From Elymus sibiricus (lineage: Eukaryota; Streptophyta; Magnoliopsida; Poales; Poaceae): a stretch of DNA of 64,000 nucleotides. Of the stretch, positions 44,123 to 56,223 are shown in pieces (the first letter of the stretch is position 1; each line of letters begins with the position of its first letter). A program made the translations under genes and the position numbers. The stretch is from NCBI GenBank assembly GCA_039707655.1, contig CM077666.1, positions 239,350,166-239,414,165 of the forward strand, in the 5' to 3' direction. Under the pieces are notes generated by a model that had not been told where the DNA came from, ran no database searches, and saw nothing but the letters and a program-made list of their open reading frames with translations.

Positions 44123-45791
44123 TTAGTTTTGTAGGTTGTCGTGTTGGCGGATACATCTCTCTCCAATCTCATTGGCGAGTGGCGTCACCTGTGCCCTGGC
44201 AGCTGAGGTGTTAACACCGGCAGACGTCTTCTTGAGGATATTGGAGAGGTCGACGCCGGGGTTGTAGTGCACCACCTTGGTGAAGATCCTCAAGAAAGCA
44301 TTGTGCACGAGTGTGTGCGCCTCTTCAACAAACCTCTTCGCGCAGTCCTTATGGTGTGCATCCAATGCCGTCAAGAGACCCTCGAAGAACAGAGTTGGCG
44401 TCACGCTTGCCGGTTGGTTGGAGCTCTGCGTGAAGCTCCAGCTTCCCATCCCCATAATAGCCATTTGCTTGGTGATGCGTTCAGCGATGTCAACAAGGCG
44501 GCTGGTCCAGATAGCCACAGAATCCTACAGCTGCACAAATTTCTCCTCGGTGTCAACAAGAAGAGCCTTGGTATTCTCCGACTCCTTTGTTAGGAGTCGG
44601 TTCTTGGCGTTGGCGTCCTCTAGAGATTTTTCTGAGCCGGTAAGCCTAGATAGCAGGTCGTCCTTGGCATTGGCAGCAGTGTGGAGCTCTCTGTTCTTGT
44701 TAGCCAGCGAAGTTTGGAGCTCCGCCAAAGTGTGGGTGTCCTTCTTAGATGTTTCCTTGAGAGCAGCAACATCCTCGTTCTTGACGGACAACTCTACTTC
44801 AAGCTCTTTGATTTTAGACTCAAGCTGAACCTTGACGGCGTCTACAGCATCCATAGTGTCAAGAGCTTCTTTAAACTTGCCAGCATGTTCCGTGGCTTGA
44901 GCTTGAAGAGCTTCTTGGTGCCTTTGCTCCAGCTCCTCGGTTTGCTTGGTCAGGAGGGATTGGATTTCCTCATCCTTGGCGCGAAGCTTGGTGGCAAGAT
45001 CTGCTTCTCTGGCAGCAAGGTCCTCCTTATGTGAGTCGAGGGAAATCTTACGTTCGACCAGGTCAGCGTTGGTTGCCACAACTATCTTGTCGGCCTCCTC
45101 CCTGGCCTTATCGGTGATAGCTTGTTCCAAGATGAAAGCTTCTCTGGTGGCGGCAAGCTGGGCTTCATGCTCCTTGATATTCAAGACTCGGTCCTCATAC
45201 CACATGTGGGCCTCTTCAATCTTCTCCTTGAGCTTCTCCTCTGCCATTTCCATGATGGTTTGTCGGGTTTGGAGTTTCTCCCAACGCTTGCTGTAGCATG
45301 CTTGCACATCTTTGAAGCCATCTCCCATGGCCTTCAAGAAAGCGAGGTCTGCAGCATTGTCGTTGGTGGCCCACACCTCTTCAGTGCTCCGAGACATAGG
45401 CATGACGATTTCACCCACCACATCCTTCCAGCACCAGATGAGCTGGGGGCTTCAGATTCACGTGGCTAGCCCAAGAGCATCAAGAAGTCTCTTGTTGGAG
45501 GAGCAGTGGAGGTAGATGGCTGGTCGCTAGCACCCGGCAAGGTGTCGTCGGCTGCTCTCACATCCATATCCATGCCAGCGCTTGGCGCTCCTGGGGCAGG
45601 AATGTCCCCAGTGGCCTCGGTGGCCTCATCTGCGGTCACCTTGGTGGCTTCCTCTGCGGCAATCTTGGCAACCTCTTCTGCAGTAGCCTTGTCGGCTTCC
45701 TCAGCAGCAATCCTGGTGGCCTCGTCAGCGGCGCTCTTTGCAATCCCTTCAACGTCAACAGAAACATCCATGTCTTCTGGGGGAGGTAGAT

Positions 45792-45911
45792 CTGCAAAGA
45801 TGGAGAAGATGAAAATGGAGTTCAAGATTGGAGTCCAAGAATTCAAGTTCAAGAAAACAAAAAACAAACAAGTTCAACAATGGAAGGGAAGCGCTCTGGG
45901 AAGTTGATTAC
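45792..45911 (-). other. Second intron of antisense ORF in C
   Basis: Donor ACAG|GTAATC, acceptor TTTGCAG|ATCTACC on the minus strand, 120 bases, phase 1. Splicing joins QPTNT to DLPPPEDMDVSV in frame; unspliced, the upstream frame ends at NQLPRALPFHC. I could not place a counterpart in B. Confidence 0.65.
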
Positions 45912-46294
45912 CTGTATTGGTCGGTTGAGGGGGAATAGTTTCCTCTCCGACAACATCTGTTGCCGTCGCCTGGCTGCCGGCAGTTTCACTTGCCGGCACG
46001 TCCTCAGTGCGGACGGGCTCATCAGTGTTGATCCTTCCCGATGAGCTGCTCTCCGGGTTGGTAGTTGACAAAGATGTTGCCAAAGGATCAACTTCTTGGT
46101 GCCCTTCTTCTTGACAGCCACCCTCTGTCTCCTTGTCAGCATCGGTGGTGGGAGCGTCAGTCGTGGTGCTTGCCAGCGGGTAATGAACGGCAACTTCTGG
46201 AGCTGTCATTCCCTGGTTTGTGCTTGCCGCCGGCTCGCTCGTCGTGGCAGTCCTTAGCCTCTTTGGAGACCTCTGTTGCAGTGGCTCTTCATCC

Positions 46295-46384
46295 CTACAA
46301 GGACAAAACAAAAAATAGTATGTCAAATCGACAACAACAAGCAATCAAGAAATGCAATGAGTAGAGGAAGGGACAAGTGCTTAC
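46295..46384 (-). other. First intron of antisense ORF in C
   Basis: Donor GAAGA|GTAAGC, acceptor CCTTGTAG|GGATG on the minus strand, 90 bases, phase 2. Splicing gives WDLSCLFEEE-E-DEEPLQQR in frame. It is homologous in phase and boundary to the intron at 3056-3138 in B. Confidence 0.7.
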
Positions 46385-48368
46385 TCTTCCTCCTCGAAAA
46401 GGCAAGAGAGGTCCCAGTATGCCTGATTTCCAGCATCAGCAGCTGGCTCTGGAGGTGGAGGAGATCTATCGCTCTCCTCTGTTGTAGAAGCTGTGGACCG
46501 AGAAGTTCCTGCTTCCCCTGCAACTGATGGAGTTCGTTGCCGGGAAGCTGGGCGCTTGCGTTGTTGCTAGAGAGGTTGTTGCCGGGGAGCCTGGACGGCT
46601 CCGTCTGTGCTAGTAGGTTTGTTGCTTGCCGGTTCCTCACGTGTCTGCCTCCTCTTGGTCGGACTTTTTGCAGCAGTGGCCCTCATCCGAGCAGGAGGTG
46701 CAGGGGGCTCTTCCTCCTTGTCCTCCTCTTCCACACACTCTTCAACATGCACCTATTCTCATTGTCACTCATCGGCACACCCTTATTCATCCTCATACAC
46801 TTCCACACGCTCTTCGTCGCCCTCAAGCTTGTCGGTAGGCTCCTCCTCTTCGGTGTCAGCCACCACTGCCTTGGAGCGTGACGCTTTCTTCAACTCCTCT
46901 GCTCGCATGCTGATGAACTCAAATTCATCATTCTTTGTCGGGTGGACCATGTCATTTTCTTCCCTGGTTGGCATCTCCACCAAATTGGTGAATCATGCGT
47001 CTACGTCAGCTTGGGTGGGCTCTTGCTAGTGACCTTCAATGCCCTTGGCATTGCACGCCGGCATCATCGCCAAGATGGAGTCCTTGGCATTGTTATTGCA
47101 CAATGGAATCACCTTTGCCGGCAAAGTAAACTGACAACCGTTGTTGAAGAGTTGACAGATCATACAGTAATGCTCCATAACTGTCAAGTTGTCATGGAGC
47201 CCAGCATACAGCCGCATCGTGTCGGCAGGGTTCTTGTATTCCCAGGCTCGTCGGCCTCCTCTCTGCTGTAGTGGAGCAATTGGGCGGCAGAGGAAATCTA
47301 CTCCAACCATTTCAATGGTCAAGCCGGCGTCCTTGAGCATCAAGATCCTCTCCAAGGCCAAGCCAAACTTCTTGTCGTTTGGACCTACATCACCCCAGTG
47401 CTGGTTCCTCACGATCTTCTCAGTCCTAGGGGCGTAGTATGACGGGAAGTTTGCTTGCTTTATCCAACACCAGTCTGCCCTCCATTCATTCCACTTGATG
47501 TGCAGCTTGCCATCGAGGTACTACTTCTTCATTCCTGTCCTTGGGATCCAAGTGAAGCTGCCAGACAGGGCGTCGCCACTCTCGATTCAAGGGATGAAGA
47601 AGTGGCGGAAAAGGGGCACATTGGGCACAATCCCCACGAAGTTTTCGCAGAGATGAGCAGACATGCAAGTAATGGCATTTGGGGCGAAATCAAGAGGCCT
47701 AAATCCATAAGATTCCATGATCTTGTCGAAGAAATCTAAGAAGGGGGCACACAAACCACAGTAAAAGTATCCAGCGAAGAAGTGGTACTTATCTGCAGTT
47801 CGAGAGACTGTTCCTGGGAGCACCTCCATGGCTTCATGCTCCTTGGTCTTTCCTGACCACACATACGCGTATCTGGAGACGAGATCGTTCTCCGTCAGCG
47901 CTGGCGGGAAGACAATGCATTCCCTCCGCTGCTTGGCGATGGTGGCCTTCCTCTTCTCCACCTCTTCGTCGGCCTTCTTCGAAGCCATGGCGACGAGAAG
48001 GAGGCAAGATTTGGTGGGAGTCGCTGGCTAGGTGTGCGGTGGTGGAAGGCTCTGTTCTTGCACGAGGAAGAAGAAGAAAGGAAGAGGAGATGGATTGTGA
48101 GCGAAGGAACGGTGAATCGAGCATCGCACCCGCAGATTCCCTTTTATAGGGAAGGCGCGGGGGCTAGCTCTTCACTACTCGGCGTGGTTGTGCTTTTCAG
48201 GCGCATTACTGCTGATTACCATTTCAATCCACCTCTCCCACTTCCGTATTTACTGCGCCATCCTGGGCGTGCAGTAAAGATAATCATCACAACAGATAAC
48301 CTCCGCCACGTGTATCTGTGCATTGTTTTGGGCCTTGACCAACAATGCTTGGCATACGTGTGTGGCCT

Positions 48369-48383
48369 AGGCCGGGGGGCTCC
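48369..48383 (+). promoter_or_regulatory. Polypurine tract of C
   Basis: AGGCCGGGGGGCTCC lies directly before the 3' LTR start at 48384. The corresponding tract of B is at 4736-4750. Confidence 0.6.
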
Positions 48384-49231
48384 TGTCGGTGTATTGAACA
48401 TGGGTGTTCATACCCAGACGATGCATAGACTAGTTGTAGCCTTCCCGACGGCAAGGGCTTGTCAGAGGATAGCACTTCAGGAACACTCAAGACTTGGTAA
48501 TCAAAACCATGAAGAAGACCTCCAGGCAGGTCATCGAGAAGTACTCAAGAAGTACTGAAGAACAAGATTCAGGTTGCCGGCAAGCACCGAACTAGCAAGC
48601 TTTGGGCCGATGAGCTCTATTCCACTGCTCCACCGTGGCAAATGTCAGGGACTTGCCGAACAGGTGTCCAGCGGGTAGGCCGGTTAGTGGAGTTTGTCGG
48701 GGCACGTGGCAGCCCGTCGCCTGAAGATACAACTTTATTAACACCCGTCCAAGTGGCATGTCGATAGAATAGGAGGTAGCTGGGCGAGCAGTGCAGGTCC
48801 CCTTGCCAGCATTGTTCCTCAGCGTGACACCTAATGGAGCATTTATTGCTTTTGTCCTAATCCATCTGTATTATGTATGATAGCACTGTTGCTATCACTT
48901 CACTATGTAATTACAGTTTTGCCACTGTGGTAGCCCCTTCCATCAATAAAAGAAGGCCCACGGTAACCTTTACAAGGGTCGACACTCTGCTCAATTGCAC
49001 TATTTAGTTGCACCTCCGAGCTCCTTGCCGGCAAGGTTGCGCTCTCTTGTAACTTGAGCATTTCCACATATAATCCACCAAAGTAGGAGTAGGGTTTTAC
49101 GCTTCACGGTGGCCCGAACCTGGGTAAATCTTGTGTGCTCCATTGCTGGATCTGCTCTTTGTGCATTGTGATTCCCACAGCTAAACCGCAAAGGGACCTT
49201 TGCTGGTCCCATAGATTGTCGTACTTCGACA
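48384..49231 (+). repeat. 3' LTR of C
   Basis: 848 bp, start TGTCGGTGTATTG, end CTTCGACA, followed by the ATAAT duplication. The TATA box is changed to AATAAAAG. Confidence 0.92.
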
Positions 49232-51874
49232 ATAATCATTAATTTTTCAAAATATACGATGCTCAACGAAAGTTATCCCTACTCATTGAATTATGTAAGC
49301 ATGACATGACTCTGCCTTCACCGCATAAATATAAATCATGAGCACTCCGGTGTCAAACCAAGCAATTGGATCATACCTTTTCACGCGCTTCAGCATTTTC
49401 AACTCCACTCAATACCCGAGCATGAGCCATGGACATAGCACTACGAGTGGAATAGAATCCGGTGGTAGAGATTCATAAGGGAAGTCAAAAAGGAAGAAAG
49501 TCTCGCATCAACTCGATGGATCAATAGGCAATGGAGAGGCCCATCAATCGATTTCAATGCGAGGAGTAGGGATTGCCATGCAACGGATGCACTAGAGCTA
49601 TAAGTGTATGGAAGCTCAACCGAAACTAAGTGGGTGTGCATCCAACTTGCTTGTTCATGAAGACGTCGGGCATTTGAGGAAGCCCGTCATCGAAATATAC
49701 AAGCCAAGTTCTATAATGAAAAATTCCCACTAGTATATGAAAGTGACAACTCAGGAGACTCTCTATATGAAGAACATGGTGCTACTCTGAAGCACAAGTG
49801 TGGTAAAAGGATAGTAGCATTGCCCCTTCTCTCTTTTTCTCTCATTTTTTTTGTTGGGCTCTTTTGGCCTCTTTTTTTAAGAGCAATATCATGAACCTCA
49901 TCCCCACATTTTGGAGGACTCATCGGTCTCCATCATTCTTTACCTCACTAGGACAATGCTCTAATAATGATGATCATCACACTTTTATTTACTTACAACT
50001 CGATAAACTGAAACAATATGACTCTATATGAATGCCTCTGGCAGTGTACCAGGATGTGCAATGATCTAGCATAACATGTATTACAATGATGAACGGTGGC
50101 TTTGCCACAAATATCATGTCAGCTCTATATGATCATGCAAAGCAATATGATGATGAACACACATGTCATAAGACGGAACGGTGGAAGTTGCATGGCAATA
50201 TATCTTGGAATGGCTATGGAAATGCCATGATAGGTAGGTATGGTGGCTGTTTTGAGGAAGATATAATGGGGCTTATGTATGATAGAGCATATCATATCAC
50301 GGGGTTTGGATGCACCGGCGAAGTTTGCACCGACTCTCGAGGTGAGAAAGGGCAATGCACGGTACCGAAGAGGCTAGCAATATGCGGATAGGTGGGAGTG
50401 CTGTATTAGTCCATGAACTCACATTAGTCATAAAGAACTCATATACTTATTGTGAAAGTTTTATTAGCCCTCGAAGCAAAGTACTACTCGCATGCCTCTT
50501 GGGAGGAGGTCGGTAGGAGTTAACCATCGCGCACCCCTGATTCAAACAACACAAAGGATTTCATTCAGACATGAAAATGCTCAAACTTCCCCACCATGCC
50601 ATGACTGACACTTAAATGAGCTGTTAATAACAAGCTTTAATATCGATGTTTCTACTAACCAATGATCATGAACTAATAGCATTTCATATTATGACATCAA
50701 TATAATTAAATCATACGTTTCATATTTAGTGATCTACATGAAGGTTTTATTATACCACTCTTAAATACCTATCATTTTCACACTAGTCTTATAACCCGTG
50801 CACATTACCACCTCCTATTTAGGACTCTCAGAAAACTTTAAGTGAAGCATGAGAGTGCAATAATTTCTATAAAATATATAACCACCACCATGCTCTAAGA
50901 ATATATGTGAAGCACAAGAGCAACTGCATAGCTCAAAAGATATAAGTGAAGCACATAGAGTATTCTAACAAATCACGATAAATGTGTGTCTCTCTAAAAA
51001 GGTGTGTCCAGCAAACAATGATTGTGGCAAACTAACAAGCAAACAAAATAAAACTATGGTACAAGACGGTCCAAGTAAAACTCATATCATGTTATGAATA
51101 AAAATATAGCTTCAAGTAACATACCGATGAATTGTGGACGAAAGAGGGGATGCCATCCGGGGCAGCCCCAAGATTAGACGCTTGGGTCTTCCTTGAATAT
51201 TACCTTGGGGTGCCTTGGGTATCCCCAAGCTTAGGGTCTTGCCGCACCTTATTCCTTCATCTATCATGATCTCACATAAAACTTGAAAACTTCAGCACAC
51301 AAAACTCAACAGAAACTTTGTGAGATCCGTTAGTATAATAAATCAAATCATCCACTTTAGGTACTATTATAAATTCATTAATAATTGTTCTTGCATAATA
51401 CCTACTGTATTCTAACTTCTCCATGACTTATACCCCCCGATATAATCCATAACATCATTAAAACAAGCACACTATGCAATAAAAATAGAATTTGTCTAAA
51501 ACAGAACAGTATGTAATGGTCTGAATGAAAGTCATACTTCTATAACTCAAATTTTTTTGAACAATTAGGACAACGTAAAAAATTTGTACCCCAATACTGT
51601 GTAAAAATTTCAGATTTTTCGACATTCCAGTAAGAAACGTAAAATTAAATGCTGGGCACAAAACTTTCTGTTTTCAAACAGCATCAATTATACAATCATT
51701 TAAATCATCCCAAAGGCATTACTTGGCACAAACACTAATTAAAAGATTAAAAAAATCATTAAAGTAGAAATAATCATGTGACTCAACAAAAATTTTTGCA
51801 ATAAAGATAAATATTGGGTTGCCTCCTAACAAGCACTATTGTTTTATGCCCCTAGCTAGGCATAATGCATTATT
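49232..51874 (-). other. Non-coding internal region of E downstream of gag
   Basis: About 2.6 kb, AT-rich, on the 3' side of gag in element orientation. No RT, RNase H or integrase motif was found in any frame. Two copies of a CCTTGGGGTGCC/CCCCAAGC-type purine-rich phrase lie at about 51150-51240, resembling the polypurine tract. It contains the plus-strand ORF described separately. Confidence 0.6.
50086..50391 (+). CDS. Small ORF antisense to element E (101 aa, unknown)
   Basis: The ATG pair at 50086 opens MMNGGFATNIMSALYDHAKQ; the frame ends in GEKGQCTVPKRLAICG at a TAG. The composition is not low-complexity (Cys, Gly, Tyr, Trp present), with four Cys in CFEED, CTGEVC and QC. It lies on the strand opposite to gag in the long non-coding part of E. 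I recall near-identical text in other copies of this abundant family, which would argue for constraint, but I cannot check that here. It may also be a chance frame. No domain, signal peptide or membrane segment is recognised. Confidence 0.3.
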   Translation: MMNGGFATNIMSALYDHAKQYDDEHTCHKTERWKLHGNISWNGYGNAMIGRYGGCFEEDIMGLMYDRAYHITGFGCTGEVCTDSRGEKGQCTVPKRLAICG

Positions 51875-53915
51875 TCAAGAATTGTCATCCTTCAAAGTAA
51901 TTCCATAAGTGGCTCTCATATTAGATTCATATGGTGGTTTAATTATCTTCCTTGGGAAGTGTTCCATCCCTTTCTTTAGTGGAAATTGGAACCTTATATT
52001 TCCTTCTTTCATATCAATAATGGCACATATGGGTCGTAGGAAAGGCCTACCAAGTACTATAGGACAAGACGAATTGCATTCAATATCTAGCACAATGAAA
52101 TCCACGGGTACATAATTTCTATTTGCAATTCTACGGACATCATTAATTCTACCCAACGGTTTCTTAATCATTGAATCCACAAAATGTAAGTTGAGGGAAC
52201 ATTCATCCATATCGGTGAGACCTAGAACGTCACATAAAGATTTTGGTATAGTAGAGAAGCTAGCACCTAGATCACACAAAACATTACATTCATAATCTTT
52301 CTTTTTTAATTTAATAGTAGGTTCCCATTCATCATGTAGTTTCCTTGGTATAGATACTTCTAACTCTAGCTTTTCTTCATGAGCTTTAATCATAGCTTCT
52401 AGAATATGTTTAGTAAAAGCTTTATTTTGTTCGTAAGCATTAGGTGAATTCATCATGGATTGTAACAAGGAAATACATTCAATCAAAGAGAAATTATCAT
52501 AATTAAAGTCCTTGTAATCCAAAGTAGTGGGCGCATCACTATCTAAAGTCTTGACCTCTTCAAACCCACTTTTATTGTTTTTATCATTAAGATCATCACC
52601 CTCCGAACAATTGGGATGCCTTCTAGCTAAAGTTGACTCATCTCCAGTCCCTTTTTCATCAAGATTTATATTACTAAAAAAAGATTCAATAGTGGAGACT
52701 CTTATAGTATTAATATCCTCATCTTCACTAGTAAGAAAATGAGATTCAGGTTTAGCGGCCATTTTATTTACTAGTGTTGTTTCTTTGTCGGATATCCTTC
52801 CTATCATGTTTTTAGTTAGAGCAAGTTGTGATTGAAGGTTGGCTACCTCTTGATTAACTTCATCAAGTTGCTTACTAATGGAATCCAACAAGGCAGATTG
52901 TTCCCTCATTTCTCTAGCAAATAATTCATTCTGCTCATACTGCGAATGCATAAAAAATTTAGTAGTCTTCTCAATTTCATGCAACCTTTCATCGTAAGAA
53001 GTGTTATGAAGCATATTATAAGTGGGATCAACAGTGTACATCCTAGGATTAAAATTCCCTCTATAAGCATTGTTGTTGAAATTATTTCTAGCGACAAAAT
53101 TCACATCAATAGCATCATTATTTTTCTCAATCAAAGTAGATAACCGAACATCATTAGGATCAACATGAGCACTTTTACTAGCAAGCATATTCATAAGAGC
53201 ATCCATTTTATCACTCAAAGTAGAAACTTCTTCGACAGAGTTTACCTTCTTACCAGTTGGAGCTCGTTCGGTGTGCCATTGATAATAATTTGTCATTATA
53301 TTATCGAGAAGCTTCGTGGCCTCTCCCAATGTAATTCCCATAAAGGTACCACCTGCAGCAGAGTCTTGAAGATTTCTCGACACAAAGTTTAGTCCCGCAT
53401 AGAAATTTTGTATTATCATCCATAAGCTTAATCCATGAGTGGGACAATTTTTAATCATTAATTTCACTCTCTCCCAAGATTGTGCAACATGTTCTTGCTA
53501 AAGTTGCTTAAAGTTCATGATTTGATTTCTAAGAGATATAATCTTAGCGGGAGGAAAATACTTAGCAATAAAAGCATCCTTACATTTATCCCATGAATCA
53601 ATACTATTGCGAGGTAAGGATGAAAACCATGTTTTAGCACGATCTCTCAGTGAGAAAGGAAATAATTTCAACTTAACAATATCATTATCCACACCTTGTT
53701 TCTTTTGCATATCGCATAATTCAACGACGTATTAAGATGGGATGCATCATCTTCATTAGGATTTCCATCAAATTGTTCTTCATAATAAGATTTAGTAATG
53801 CAGTATTAATATCATATGACTCTGCACTAGTGGCGGGAGGAGCAATTGGAGTACTAATAAAATCATTATTATTAGTATTCGAGAAGTCACACAACTTAGT
53901 GTTTTCTTGAGACAT
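51875..53915 (-). pseudogene. gag: E gag-protease
   Basis: The ATG at 53915 opens MSQENTKLCDFSNTNNNDFI. After a frameshift near 53715 the frame holds the capsid-like region (LKLFPFSLRDRAKTWFSSLP, IDSWDKCKDAFIAKYFPPAK). A single in-frame TAG at 53498 interrupts it, and the same frame is open from 53467 to 51875. That part has the remaining gag (WMIIQNFYAGLNFVSRNLQD), Asn-rich FNNNAYRGNFNPRM, a coiled coil, and the retropepsin-like domain with catalytic Asp in CDLGASFSTIPKSLCDVLGL (Asp codon at 52271-52273) and VLGRPFLRPICAIIDM. It would package and process a gag-only element; RT and integrase must come from relatives. This copy is inactivated by one stop and one frameshift. Confidence 0.8.
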
Positions 53916-54068
53916 AGTGGCAAATCAAGCAAGCAAGTAAACAAGCAAAATAACATATTCTGTGTTTTTTATTTTTAACGAGACTAATTAAACAAGTAAA
54001 AGCAAATAAAAAGTAGAGCAAGTAAAGGATAATGTGAATTTAGGAACCTGTAAGTGTTTGATGATGTC

Positions 54069-54086
54069 TCCCCGGCAATGGCGCCA
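54069..54086 (-). promoter_or_regulatory. Primer binding site of E
   Basis: TGGCGCCATTGCCGGGGA on the minus strand, 11 bases inside the LTR boundary. It is the Athila-type site, usually assigned to tRNA-Asp. Confidence 0.75.
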
Positions 54087-54097
54087 GAAGTTCTTTC

Positions 54098-55080
54098 TGC
54101 TACTTGTGAGCTGCGTTGGGATTTTTCCCGAAGAGGAAGGGTGAAGCAATATAGTAGCGGATAAGTATTTCCCTTAGTAGAGAATCAAGGTTATCGAACC
54201 AATAGGAGAACCAAGCAAACACTCCTTAGCAGTACCTACACGCACAAGAGCAAATACATGCACCCAACGCGGGTAAGAGGGTTGTCAATCCCCTTCTACT
54301 CGATAATTGCAAGGATCAAATGATAGTGGTAGATAGATAAATTGCAAAAAAAAAATAAAAAGTAAATAAATTGCATCAAGGTATTTTTAGCTTTTGTAAT
54401 TTTATTAAAGTCGATCTGGGGGCCATAGTTTTCACTAGAGGCATCTCTCTCAAGAAAATAGCATACGGTGGGTAGACAAGTTATTGTTGGGCAATTGATA
54501 GAAAAGCGCATAGTTATGACCTTATTCGTGGCATGATCATTTATATAGGCATTACGTCCGTGACAAGTAGACCGACTCCTGCCTGCATCTACTACTATTA
54601 CTCCACCCCTCGACAGCTATCCAGCATGCATCTTAAGGTATTAAGTTCATAACAAACAGAGTAATGCTTGAAGCATGATGACATAATGTAGATAGAATAA
54701 AACCAATCAATATGATTAAACCCCGTCGTTTTACCCTTAGTAGCAACAATACAAATACGGGCCTCGCTAGCCCTTCTGTCACGAGGTGAGGACAGCACAA
54801 GATTGAACCTACTACTATGCACCACTTCCACTAAAGATCAATGAATCAACTTGGCCAAAGAAAACCCGTAGATCGGAAAGAATTACATAGCTATAACAAT
54901 CATACATAATAAAGTTCAAAAAGACTCAATTACTGTCAATGAATAATCTGATCATAAACCCACAATTCATCGAATACCAACAAACACACCGCAAAAGAAG
55001 ATTACATCGGATCGATCTCCGAAAAGAACATTGTATTGAAGATCAAAGATAGAGAGAAAGCCATCTAGATAATCACTATG
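54098..55080 (-). repeat. 5' LTR of E, cut by Copia F
   Basis: It starts TGCTACTTGTGAGC and matches the 3' LTR through CTAGATAATCACTATG at 55080, where F is inserted. The missing rest should resume after F, outside the window. It contains 576 bp absent from the other LTR. Confidence 0.8.
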
Positions 55081-56223
55081 TGTTGGAAATATGCCCTAGA
55101 GGCAATAATAAATTGGTTATTATTATATTTCCTTGTTAATGATAATCGTTTATTATCCATGCTATAATTGTATTGATTGGAAACTCAAATACATGTGTGG
55201 GTACATAGACAACACTGTGTCCCTAGTAAGCCTCTAGTTGACTAGCTCGTTGATCAAAGATGGTTGAGGTTTCCTAGCCATTGACATGAGATGTCATTTG
55301 ATAACGAGATCACATCATTAGGAGAATGATGTGATGGACAAGACCCAAACTGTAAACGTAGCATTTGATCGTGTCAGTTTATTGCTATTGTTTTCTGCAT
55401 GTCAAGTATCTGTTCCTTTGACCATGAGATCATGCAACTCACTAACACCGGAGGAATACCTTGTGTGTATCAAACGTCACAACGTAACTGGGTGACTATA
55501 AAGGTGCTCTACAGGTATCTCCGAGGGTGTCTGTTGGGTTGGCATGGATCAAGACTGGGATTTGTTACTCCGTATGACGGAGAGGTATCTCAGGGCCCAC
55601 TCGGTAATACAACATCACAATGAGCCTTGCAAGCAATGTGACTAAAGTGTTAGCCACGAGATCTTGTATTACGGAACGAGTAAAGAGACTTGCCGGTAAC
55701 GAGATTGAACTAGGTATAGTGATACCGACGATCGAATCTCGGGCAAGTAACATACCGAAGAACAAAGGGAACAGCATACGGGATTAACTGAATCCTTGAC
55801 ATAGAGGTTCGACCGATAAAGATCTTCGTAGAATATGTAGGAGCCAATATGGGCATCCAGGTCCCGCTATTGGTTATTGGCCGTAGAGGTGTCTCGGTCA
55901 TGTCTACATAGTTCTCGAACCCGCAGGGTCTACACACTTAACGTTTGGTGACGATTAGTATAATTGAGTTATTATGTTGGTGACCGAAAGTTGTTCGGAG
56001 TCCCGGATAAGATCCCGGACATGACGAGGATCTCCGGAATAGTCCGGAGGTAAAGATTGATATATGTGACAATAGTGTTTTGATCTCTGGAAGGGTTCCG
56101 GAGTTCACCGGAAGGGGTTCCGGATGTTTACCGAAGTGTTCGGGTGCAGCAACACTTTATATGAGCCAAAGGGATAAAGCCCACAAGGTATTGGAAAGTG
56201 CAAAAGTAGTTTTGCTGCCGCGT

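Larger units (their letters stand above)
44123..47988 (-). pseudogene. Spliced antisense ORF of Tat-type Gypsy C
   Basis: The ATG at 47988 opens MASKKADEEVEKRKATIAKQ. The first part resembles the Transposase_28 'putative gypsy type transposon' family (DLVSRYAYVWSG, FVGIVPNVPLFRHFF, RILMLKDAGLTIEMVGVDFL). A low-complexity acidic region follows, then a long coiled coil at 45421-44525 (298 codons open, Lys/Glu/Ala-rich). The conserved end lies at 44518-44123 (LDAHHKDCAKRFVEEAHTLV). Two introns, 46295-46384 and 45792-45911, join frames perfectly. Stops at about 47587, 47026 and 46783 and a frameshift near 44520 break it. Its role in the element is unknown; conservation of exon structure with B suggests it once made a protein from a separate minus-strand promoter. 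Confidence 0.75.
28746..49231 (+). mobile_element. Tat-type Gypsy C (large, decayed), host of D
   Basis: LTRs of 864 and 848 bp begin TGTCGGTGTATTGAAC and end CTTCGACA. Perfect ATAAT duplications are at 28741-28745 and 49232-49236. Without element D it is 13.1 kb. Internal order on the plus strand is gag, protease, RT, RNase H (archaeal-like type), integrase, and then a spliced antisense ORF on the minus strand before the 3' LTR. This order marks the Tat clade of non-chromodomain Gypsy elements. All coding parts carry frameshifts or stops. The palindrome TTGCCGGCAA and its core recur through LTRs and coding parts. It inserted in E and was later hit by D inside gag codon 19. Confidence 0.92.
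27632..55080 (-). mobile_element. Athila-like gag-only Gypsy E (Sabrina-like), continues beyond window
   Basis: LTRs starting TGCTACTTGTGAGC are at 27632 (3' LTR) and 54098 (5' LTR, minus orientation). The primer binding site TGGCGCCATTGCCGGGGA is typical of the Athila group. A gag/protease frame is on the minus strand at 53915-51875, and no RT or integrase is present anywhere between it and the polypurine side. Long non-coding sequence follows gag. The wording closely recalls the very abundant Triticeae family Sabrina, a pol-less element mobilised in trans; the name is tentative. Element C is inserted in its 3' internal region and element F in its 5' LTR, so its right end is outside the window. 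Confidence 0.75.

Noticed and set aside
48034..48558. 174-codon plus-strand frame
   Set aside because: It spans the 3' end of C's internal region and the LTR border, antisense to the start of the antisense ORF; it is not conserved in B.
55399..55937. Small frames repeated at 62612-63150
   Set aside because: These are chance frames in the two LTRs of F.
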